A DNA stretch of 64,000 nt from Tilletia caries. Lineage: Eukaryota; Basidiomycota; Exobasidiomycetes; Tilletiales; Tilletiaceae. The DNA lies in assembly GCA_032718865.1 (NCBI GenBank), contig JALUTQ010000027.1:806001-870000 (forward strand). The letters run 5' to 3'. The notes below the pieces were generated by a model. The model did no database searches. It was not told the origin of the DNA and was given only the letters and a program-made list of their open reading frames with translations. Position 1 is the first letter of the stretch. Every line of letters starts with the position of its first letter. This document shows, in pieces, positions 10,714 through 20,180 of the stretch. Position numbers and translations under genes: made by a program.

Positions 10714-13700
10714 ATGTCATCGTCTGCTGCTGCTACCGCCGCCGCCGCCGCTGCAGGTAGCGTCGCCTTGCCGACGGCCTCAGCACGAGCCGCCGCCTTA
10801 CGATCGGCCGCAGTAGCCTCCAACCGCGTCTCCGAACAGCTCTCCGCGCGCTCGCCACCTTTCCACCGGACGGCAGGCAGGAGGCAGAATGATGCGTCTG
10901 CTTATAGGCCCGATGGCGGCGAGATTATGAGGGATGGGCCTGAGGTTGATGGGGAGGAAGGAGGGGAGGAATTGGGTGGGAGTGGTGGTGCGATGGCCAG
11001 ACGGTCTAGGGCGGCGCGGTTTGGGAGTAAGAGGATGGGAGCGGTACAGGTGCCTAAGCTGATGCGCTGGGCGGTGCAGGAGATGGTCAATGGTGAGCCC
11101 GCTGTTCCCCTCTTCCCTTTCCTAATCCCTTCCCTATTGCCTAGTGTATGTAAAAGATGCTGAATTCTCAATTTCATCTTGCAGTATCGAACAAACAGGC
11201 CCTCCGACAAGATTTCCTCCGGGTCAAGGAGGATGCGCGCCCGGAGGCGCCGGCCGGTGCGGTCACGTCGCATGTGGGCAAAACACTGCCACCGAGCCGA
11301 CTTGCGCTCACCCATCTTGCCGTCTCTTCGCCTGCGCGGTACGCGGTGCTGTACAACGTCCTATCCGAGGTTCGCAAGCGACTCCGACATGCCCTCCCTG
11401 CGGAACTTGAGCATGGAGATGGGGTGGAGGATGTGCTCGGCGCTGCTGTTGATGCGGAGCGAGGGGCGAGGAAAGGGGCAGGATGGAGTCCTGCGAAAGT
11501 GATCGAATGGAACTGCGCTGCGGCGGAAGGGCTCTGGGCTGCTGCGGAGGCCTTCAACGAGGTTGGCTCCTCAGACGAGGATGGGTCTGGTGCAGAGGTG
11601 ATGGCCAGTCTGTTGCGCGCATACGAGGGTTACGACGATCGGATACCGCTCTTGAGGGCTGGGATGGAAATCACTGCCTGGGCACAATCTCAGGATCGGA
11701 AACTTAATTCGGAGGCGGCGGTCGATAATCATAAACGACGCTCAGAGCGTGTGCGCGGGGAAGAGGAGGAGGAGGAGAAGGAGGACGGGGACGAAGAGGT
11801 CGATGAGGACGAAAGCGCAACGGCAGCTCCGGGGGCTGATGGCCATGCTGCATGGTGGGACCGCGCCTCCCTCGAGTCCGTCTCCGCCGCCTTCCGATCC
11901 GCAGCCGCTCGAGAACCGATTCTGCCAAACCCGTCCTCGCCATTCCAGCTCAACCGAGCTTCGTCCAAGGACGAGGAGGAAGCCGAGTCGGCGGGAGCGG
12001 GAGAGACGCTTGCGCTGAGCTCGTTTGCGCTCAGTGAGTTGGCTACGGATCGGGATCGGCTGGAGCATGTGAGGAGGATGTGGAAGACCGGGGCTGAAGT
12101 CATTGTGAGTATTTCTTGCTTTGGAGAGAAGGCTGGTGAAACATCGCATCTTTCTGAACGTCGCGATTGCCAATCATAGGTCGTTGTGGATCATGCGACG
12201 AAACGCGGCTTTGCCAGCGTCGCGTCCGCTCGTGCCTTCCTTCTGGAGCTGGGCGAGTCAACGTTCCCCGGGGCCAAGAAACCAAACGGCTCGAAAGAGC
12301 TGGTAGTGGACGAAAATGCGGAACGCCTTGTCATTGGGGATCACGTCTTCATCGCCGACGGCGCCAAGGCTACTGAGGTTCTCGAGGAAGAAGACGAGGA
12401 TGCCGCCGAAGCTAGAGGTCCGTCCGTCGGTGCCCACGTCATCGCGCCATGCCCGCACGACCGACCCTGCCCGCTTCTTCACCCTTTCAAACCTCTGGGC
12501 GAACACGTTAAGAAGATGAATACCCCGCTCTCTGCGTCCTCTTCCGTGTGTTCGTTCTCGCAGCGGATTCAGGTGCCGACGTATCTGCGCAAGACGAAGC
12601 ACTCGAAGCGCGGCGCGGAGGATATTCAGTACTGTTATGTTGTTGTCCGTCGTGGGCGGCGGCCGGTCATGGGGACTTCTGCGGCTGAGGCGCAGGATGA
12701 TCAGTTGGCTTCATCTATGTCGCTATCTTCACTATCCATGCTGGACGGCGCATCCGATTTGGCATACGACGATGACTTGACGCCGAATTCCGCGAAGTCA
12801 CTGCGCGAAGCCGCGTCGAGGACTAAAGGAGGCATACTCGATCAACTGCGGCAGGGCGAGACTATGAACCCAATTCGTACCCTTGAAGAAGTCGATCCTA
12901 ATTCCGAGGCGGGCGATGTCGAAGAAACGGCTTTGGGTGGGTTGGGAGCCACAGAATCTCAGGACGAGTTGATGCATCTCCTCCCGCAGGTTCTGGCGGC
13001 CGAACTCGAGAGGGGCGATGTGGCCTTGAGTGAGGAGGAGAAGATGGAACGAGTGGCTGCTGCGATGCAGACGGTATTGTCTGCGAATGGGCCGACGGTT
13101 CGGAGCCAACAGGCGAAGAAAGCTGTCGAGTCTGTTCCGGAGCCCACTGCGACGACTTCGTTCATCTTCGACGACGACGAACCGTCGGAAGCGGAATCGA
13201 TGGCATTCGACCCCGAAGCTGATGAGGCAGCCATGCGACTCGAGTCGTACGAGTGGCCACGACTGATCAAGCCTCCGCTGAAGAAGGGTGGGCATGTCAC
13301 GTTTGACGCATGTTGTTCGTCTGGCGCAATCGAGCGCTTCACCATCCCCAAGTCTGCGGGCAAACAGGCTTATCAAGATGCCCGCAAGTCGTCCTGGGGC
13401 GACATCTTCCCGCACCCGCCCAAGAACGGCAAGACGAGCATCCGAGTTCCTGCGGCGTCAGACCAGTTTGCGGAGAAGTTGCGTCATGACGAAAAGGAGG
13501 ACTTCGTTCCGGAGCAGTTCAACGATATGTTTGAACTGTTTGCGACAAAGGCTCAACTCAAGCAACGTGCGTTGTCCGGGATCGATGCTGAGCTCGGGGA
13601 CGTCGACCATGCGGCTGCTACTGGTCCGAGGAAGCAGAAACGGATCATGCGACCTTCCCAAGCGATCGGGGCTGATGTGGTCGCGCCCACTGCTACGCAG

Positions 13701-15815
13701 GATCGAAGGGCGGTGAAGGCAAAGGAAAGCAAGGAGATGCGGAGACCGAAGAAGACGAAGCAACGGCAATCACTTGCTGACAGTACTATCGCCCAGGCGG
13801 GCGGCAGTGAGCCCAGCTCGCCGTTCGTATCCGGCTTCACGCCACGCACGTTTAGCACTTACGTCGGACTAGGCGCGATGGGTGGTCGACGGTTGCTCAG
13901 TACTTCCATGCGAAGCCAGGCATCAAAGCCAGCGAAGCCATCGTCGACGGGGAAGAAGGACCCGCAAGATCGGCATCGGTCCCAGTACAACTATGACGTC
14001 TTTGCGCCCAAGCCGGCGGGAGAGCTCACTGAGTTCCCGCTCGTCACTGCGAAAACTCTCGCAAAGGGATCGTCACGACCCAAGGCGGTTCGTATGCTGG
14101 CGCGCGACTTCATCGACGACAGTCTGTACAACCCGCATTATGGCTACTTCAGTCGACAGGCTGTCTTACTTCCCGACCACGAGAAGTCACTGGTCGATGG
14201 CAGTGCGACGGAAGGCTTTGCATTCGATCGGTTTAAGAATGAGCGGCAGTTTATGCGGAATGTCGAAGAGCGCTATATGCATTTCGAGGCCCGGTTCGAA
14301 AATGAGACGGATGACACGAAGGGTGCTGGAGATGGTGGCACGGCGGCACCGGAAAGGCAGCGAGCGAAGCACATGGGCACTCGCAAACCGGCCATGTCCT
14401 CGGCTGAGGGTCTGGACGCTGCGAAGGCCATCGGTAAAGTGTGGAAGGAGCAGCAGGAGAAGAACAACATCCAGGAGCGCGACATCCTAGCCATGGCGGC
14501 TCGACAAGTTTGGCACACTCCCACGGAACTTTTCAAGCCGCACTACGCCCGAGCCATCGCTCGATACATCGTCGCCGAGTACAAGCTTCACCACTACCCC
14601 TACGACGACCTCGTGATCTACGAGCTTGGTGCAGGGTCGGGCGCTTTGGCGAACGACGTGCTGGGCTATCTGGCTGCAGAAGAACCAGAAGTGTATTCGC
14701 GGATGCGATACAGGATTGTCGAGATCTCGGCCCGGCTTGCGGAGCAGCAGCGACAGAAGTTGAGCAGCCACTTCGAAGCTGGTAAGGTGCACATTACCAA
14801 TTGCAGTTTCCTCGACTGGGACACTCCCGTTACCGAGCCTGCGTTCGTGATTGCACTGGAGGTCTTGGTGAGTACTTCCGCTCGACGTGAGGCTGTTCAA
14901 AGAGAACAGTTCCTAGCTGATCCATACATCCCACTCACACAGGACAATCTCGCTCACGATGTGATCCGGTATTCCACGAGCACCCTTGAACCGTACCAAG
15001 CCGTGGTGTCCATCGATGAGACGAACGAGATGCACGAGCTGTGGCAGCCTGTGGCGGACCCTCTCATAGCGCGCTACCTTGACCTGCTGGAGGACGTCCG
15101 CCCCGGTCAAGGTCCACCGTCTGCGAGCCACCTCCGGTACATTCCCGCACCGCTGCGGAAGCTCATGACGGAGTACATGCCTTTCTACCCGAACCTTACG
15201 CCGCCGCACTTCATCCCGACGGGTCAACTGCGTTTCTTGGAGGTGCTGAGGGATTACTTCCCGCGTCATCGACTGATCGCATCCGACTTTGACCACCTGC
15301 CGGACGCGGTGCAAGGTATCGATGCGCCCGTCGTGCAAACGCGGTACCGGGGCACGATGGTGCCTGTGACGACGTATACTGTCCTGCAAGGCTTTTTCGA
15401 CATCTTCTTCCCGACTGACTTTGAGCTAATGCAAGATGTATACGGGCTGGTTATGGAAGAAGGTGCGGGTGCGCAGGGCCGACGAGGGGTTGGTCGATGG
15501 ACGGCACAAGCTTCTTTGGCAGCTGCCGCCGCTTCGCAGTCGCAAGGTTCAAGAGGGACGGAAGGAACGACGATGGTACATCCTGACAAGGTCCGAGGAG
15601 ACGAACAGCCCGTGCTGCCCTCATCGCTCGGCAGCTCCTTCTTCTTCTCCGCGGGCACGCACGAGGCCTTCTCGCAGCGCCGGCTTCGTCGTCCGCGACT
15701 GTGTACGCACGCCGAGTTTTTGGAGCGGTATGCGGAGGTGGAACGGACGATGCTTCGGGATGGGACGAATCCGATGGTGAGCTGGTATGCCAATGCGAGC
15801 TTCTTCCTTTCGTGA
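10714..15815 (+). CDS. RSM22: Fusion: mitoribosome assembly factor Rsm22 (METTL17-like) + MidA/NDUFAF7-type methyltransferase
   Basis: Exons 10714-11092, 11185-12104, 12180-14867 and 14943-15815 encode 1,619 residues. The ATG at 10714 opens an acid-free, Arg/Ala/Ser-rich mitochondrial presequence; an upstream in-frame ATG at 10621 adds an unlikely leader. Residues about 190-855 are Rsm22, the SAM-fold protein of the mitochondrial small subunit: [38 protein letters not shown] and [11 protein letters not shown], whose cysteines match those proposed to hold an Fe-S cluster, ending at [11 protein letters not shown]. After a basic linker, residues about 1057-1619 are a Methyltransf_28 (DUF185/MidA) domain: [28 protein letters not shown] (SAM motif I), and a C-terminal [12 protein letters not shown]. 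The linker contains RTFSTYV and [12 protein letters not shown] around residues 983-1011, which resembles a second presequence. The last intron is 75 bp without a stop, so its retention would keep frame. Both halves belong to mitochondrial families. Confidence 0.88.
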
Positions 15816-16721
15816 TGCGCTTTGGGACCCATGCACCCCAACAATAGAATACAATCAACCCTTCAACGAGCGACCCTGGGTCAAGCGAACGACTCCGGGG
15901 ATATGGGTGGATGTTACCACCTGAGTTTGGGCAGGCATCGGAGAGCCGCATGGACGGCACAATTCACAGCGAGAGGCAAACGGGCGAAGAGTGGATCTGC
16001 TGACCCAGGCTGACCTTCTTTCCTTTTGCTGTTGGACCCCAGCTTACGTCCCGGGCACCCGCAGTCAGCCTACCTGTGCCTCTCCCTCCTTGCTCATACT
16101 TTCTGGTCCTTTCCTTTCCTCCCCGCCCTTTGTCCTCTTTCAGATTTCAGACACAGCGGCCACCAGTTCCACTCGGACAAAAAAAAGACCGCTCAATTCG
16201 TTGCGTTCAGCATCAGGCGTCCAGTTGTTGTTCGCACTCCGGCCTATGGAGAGAAGAAGAGACACAATTCGGTGGGTCGTTTGTCTGACGACGACGTGTC
16301 CAGCTCGATCGACGTCGGCTACAGAGTCCAGAGACCCGGTGAATGGGAAGGGGTCCATGCTGAGCGATGGTTCACGACGCGAAAGAATCAGGCAGCCTGT
16401 CGGCCTGCCAGCCGTCATGGGCCCCCCCTCATGGCCTCATGCCTCATGCCTCATGACCCATCGACTCAGGGATGCTCCATGCTGACGAGGTCGGAGGCCT
16501 GAGGCCCGAGGACGTCGGTTGCGCATCGTTGCTGGCACATCGTATCACAACAGCGGGCACCACCCACCGCTGACGGTGCAGCAAAACCTGCTCACTTCGA
16601 GCATCAGATTGGGTTGCAACAGGGAGATGCTGGGCCTCAGCGCTCAAGATGATTGGGACCTGGCAGCCACAGATGCTGGCAAGAGACAACTCTGCAAACT
16701 GCCGCAAACGATCTTCAAGCT
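15816..16721. other. Intergenic region before the Helitron-like island
   Basis: About 0.9 kb. Holds the 3' UTR of the fusion gene and then unique sequence with a small imperfect repeat of CCTCATG around 16428-16450. No gene supported. Confidence 0.4.
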
Positions 16722-16842
16722 CACCTGTGGCACCTGTTTATGGGTCTCGTAGATGCCTTGTAATTCAATCTGGGGCACCCACAAGGCACAATCTGGGCCA
16801 GATGAGCTAAAACGGAAATTATGTAAGAGTCTGCTCACCATC
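16722..16842 (+). repeat. Left arm of about 125-bp inverted repeat
   Basis: Matches the reverse complement of 26823-26949 almost base for base, including a perfect run of more than 60 bases from TTCAATCTGGGGC to AAAACGGAAATT. Internally GCCTTGT and ACAAGGC can pair as a hairpin of about 25-nt loop. Confidence 0.9.
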
Positions 16843-17143
16843 GGCGTCAGATCGCCGACTGCCCAAGTCGCACCGACAATGATCAAAACAACACTCTGAA
16901 AGGGGTGCCATTCCCCTTCCACCCTCACTTATAGCTATCCTGGCGTCCAGCGCCTGAAAATACGTCGGACATTTTCCCCGTTCTCACAACGTTCGATGTT
17001 GAGTGAATCTTCTTCTCGCTCCCTGCCATAATGATTCCATATGCAGTTTCCACTTTTCTATTGACTGTGCCTGTGTGCCTGCTGAGTGCCTGAAAAAGTT
17101 CTAGGAAGTTCCACAATTGAACTGTGATTGGTGAGACACATAC

Positions 17144-19808
17144 CGCAAACACGATATGGGCATGAGGTAGACCTCTCTTTTGAAACTCGATGACCTTGAT
17201 TAGGTAGAGGATTTTCCCGAACAGCCGTTTGAACCGCTCCATGAAGCCTTGCAATCGTGCCGAAAAAAACGCGGATGGTCACCTGCGGTATGGCGGTTGC
17301 AGTTTGCCCAGGCGAAAGCATTGCACGAAGCTCTGGCCAGTCCGGATTTGAGGTGCAAGCGACCATTCCGTGTGGACGACCAAATTTTTGTTGCAAGAGC
17401 GAGGGCGTCGGCAACCTGCTCAGCTCGATATGCTTTGGAGCCCACAAAGGAGGCGGGAAGGGCTGCGTTGGGAACGTGATCTGGGTCATTGTGACGATCG
17501 TTTAGTTCGGCGACCTCGTGACCTTGAAGTGGGACTCTTCCTTCGTTGGAAAGAGCAACAACGCTCTGAGTGATGTACTCTAGCCGATTTTCCTCGATTC
17601 GGCACATGACGTCCAAGACGTAGAGGCTCGATGCTTTCCAAAATTGTCGAAATCGAGGTTCGGTGAGAAGCCAGAATCGGGCGAGCTTACGAAGTTCGGA
17701 GATGCTGCTGTGGTTGGTAGGTGTGCCGTGAGGAAAAAGAAGAGGATACGACAGGGGATCGTAGAGGGAATTCCTGGAAGACAATTTTATCGCGCCGTCC
17801 TGTACTCGCAGATTCACGTATACAGATCGAGGATTTCTTTGTTGAGGTGCGCCATAATGAATGATGCCCGCTACTTCGTTGGCCGGACCTTGCTGTCGAA
17901 GTTTCAAGGTCGCAGACGGAACGGATGGGTGTACTTCGGCCAGGTGTCTGAATTCTTGGACGAAGGGGTTGAACAGCTCTAGTTCTCGACGGAGGGAGGG
18001 GATCCATGCGCGTGGAAAATGCTGCTGACCGTTTGCATCGTCTTCTGGATTTTGATTCAATGCAAAGAGATTGAGGGGGGAAAGGTGTCGATCCATCGGC
18101 ATAAGTCTCGTGTAAATTGTTCCTTGAATGGCCACTGCCGGTGGACCTTGTTCAAAATCAATGCGTCGTTCCGAATATCCTTGAGCTGAGAATCGAACAG
18201 CATTGTTGAGTGCGAGAGATGCCGCGCCCGCATTTCGGTTGTATTGGATCGAAGCGAGGAAAGGTGGCAACGGCGGGAGGGCTGGAAAGAGAAGAGTGCC
18301 GTTCTGACTAAGGTTGTCCCCGGAGTTGACGCGGAGCTGGGGTTTTGCGGACTCCGCACTCCTCCGACGGAGGGCTCCGCCGGAGGCGGAGCGCGGAGCT
18401 CACTTTCGAGAAATTTTTGATCTTAAAAAAGCACGGAGTCCGCTTGGAGGACTCCGCCGGAATTTGTGCGGAGGCGGAGCCCAATCCTGGGCCTACTTGC
18501 CAAAAGTGCGGAGCGCGGAGTCGTCAAAATTGTGTGAAAATTCCGGCGGAATTTCCGCGGAATTCCGACGGAGCTGTGAGGTCACGTGATAGTCGAAAAT
18601 TAGGGTCACGTGACCTCATTTCGGGTGCGCTCCGCCGGAATTCCGCAAAATTTCCGCGGAAAGTGCGGAATTCCGAGAAAATAGGCATCCTCGAGACACC
18701 CGCAGGGGATAAAACAGGCATCATCATCCGTTCAGAACTTCAAAATAGCACTGGAGTCAATACCGCAACAATGTCGGATGGTGAATGTATAGCTCTGAGT
18801 GTATTAGAGTCATTCTGAGAGCAACTTATACCACCACTGCGCTCCGACGGAATTCCGCGGAATTCCGAGCTCCGCATACACGGAGCACGGAGGAGCATTA
18901 TGAAAACGCACAGAAAAAAACGCGGAGCGCGGAGCTGGGATTTCAACTTTTGTATAATTCCGTCGGAACGCGGAGCTGGTTTTTTTCCGCTCTGTCTTAG
19001 TCTGCGGAGGCGGAGCTCGCCTCAGAAAGTCAAAATTCCGGCGGAATTTGGAAGTGCGGAGGCGGAGCTCTCCGCGTTACTCCGGGGACAACCTTAGTTC
19101 TGACAGCAGTACGACGGGCGATCCGATTGAAGCAAAGCAGCGCCACAGTACGGGCAGGGTACATGTCTCCACTCCTGTTTGATGGGGGAGGTGGGCGTTT
19201 GGAGCAATCGATGCACAGCACTGGCCATGCGTGTCCACCATGGTGCTCCGGGCTTCAACTGGTCATCATCGGCGTCCATGCCGTTTTGTTCCTGCTCCTA
19301 GAGCGTCGACAAAAAGGGGTTGGTAAGATTAGATATAAAAGATACACTTGACGTTAGGTGTGGGAAAGTGGCAATGAGGCAATGAGCTTACATCGTTATT
19401 ATCTGGCTGCTGTTCAAGGTAACGTGGAACCAACGCGGCTTGCTGGCGGGAGTATGCAGCATCTATGTCCTGGTGCAGCTGCTGTGAATGTGATCCAGAC
19501 TGTACATTGTTGAACAGAGGATAAGGAGTGAATAAAAATGTGAGAGTTCAGCAATGATTGTGGGATGATGGATCGGCACTCGGCAGCGGGCAGAAGAAAC
19601 GTCAAGCAAGTACAAACATGGTACGTACAGATCTGGCTTGGTCTGCGGCAGCACGTTCGTTTGCTCTACGTTGTCGATCTCGCGCGTTGCGGCGTTCTCG
19701 TTCAGCTTGGATTTGCTCCTGAGAGCGAGAACTTTCTGTGGCGCGTCGTTTTTCTCTGCGTCGTGCAAGCCTTTGAGCTTCGGTAAGAGATGGCTGATCG
19801 GGGTCCAT
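17144..19808 (-). pseudogene. Helitron Rep (rolling-circle HUH) N-terminal half, frameshifted and MITE-disrupted
   Basis: Reads leftward. First exon from 19808 has the basic RRREKRRA-type coil typical of Helitron N-termini; after a GTACGT...CTAG intron, an exon near 19303-19097 carries a zinc-finger-like CPYCGAALL...CCQN. The MITE at 18309-19096 splits that exon; coding resumes at 18308 with FLASIQYNRNAG, the Helitron-like N domain (LYDPLSYPLLFPHG, MCRIEENRLEYI). Two single-base shifts at homopolymers follow: the T-run 17385-17389 (before FGRPHGMVACTSNPDWPE) and the A-run 17263-17269 (before RLQGFMERFKRLFG). The HUH motif appears as VIEFQKRGLPHAHIVFA, then a GTATGT donor at 17143 leads out of the homologous region. 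The catalytic tyrosine part is not found on this strand, so the protein is incomplete and presumably inactive. Confidence 0.8.
18309..19096 (-). mobile_element. hAT-type MITE, copy A (788 bp)
   Basis: Terminal inverted repeats TAAGGTTGTCCCCGGAGT and its complement, flanked by an 8-bp target duplication GTTCTGAC (18301-18308 and 19097-19104). Eight-base duplications and a TA(A/G)-type terminus fit the hAT superfamily. No transposase: the interior is dense in GGAATTCCG and GCGGAGCTC palindromes and a GGTCACGTGAC site. A second copy in opposite orientation lies at 52541-53329. It interrupts the Helitron Rep exon. Confidence 0.93.
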
Positions 19809-19959
19809 TTAGGCTGGTTGAAGTGCGGTTTGGATGGACAGCAGCGTATAGAAGTGCGGCAAAGGTGTATAATGCAGGGGCGTTGATGGTCGAACCGTCG
19901 AACGAAGGACGAAGAACGATGGAGTGGCGAATTTGCATGACTGAAAATCTTTCAGCTTT

Positions 19960-20180
19960 TCCACATTCTCAAAAAATTCGTTCCTTTTTTGCTTTTTCTC
20001 TAAAAAATTCCTCCATTTTTTCAAACATGTCTCGTTTTTGCGCTTCAATATTTTGAAACATTTTCTGTTTTTCAGCATATTTCCAAACATTTCCGTATTC
20101 TCAAAAAATTTCTCCCCTTGCTGCTCAAAGCTCTCTGAACGCTTTGCTCTGCTATTTCAATTGTTTTTTAATTTACGCAT
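19960..20180 (+). repeat. T-rich low-complexity tract at the divergence point of Rep and helicase
   Basis: About 200 bp of imperfect CATTTTTTCAAA / TTTCTCAAAAAATT repeats, far more AT-rich than the surroundings. It separates the first exon of the leftward Rep gene from the first conserved helicase residues and is where an inversion junction would lie. Confidence 0.6.
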
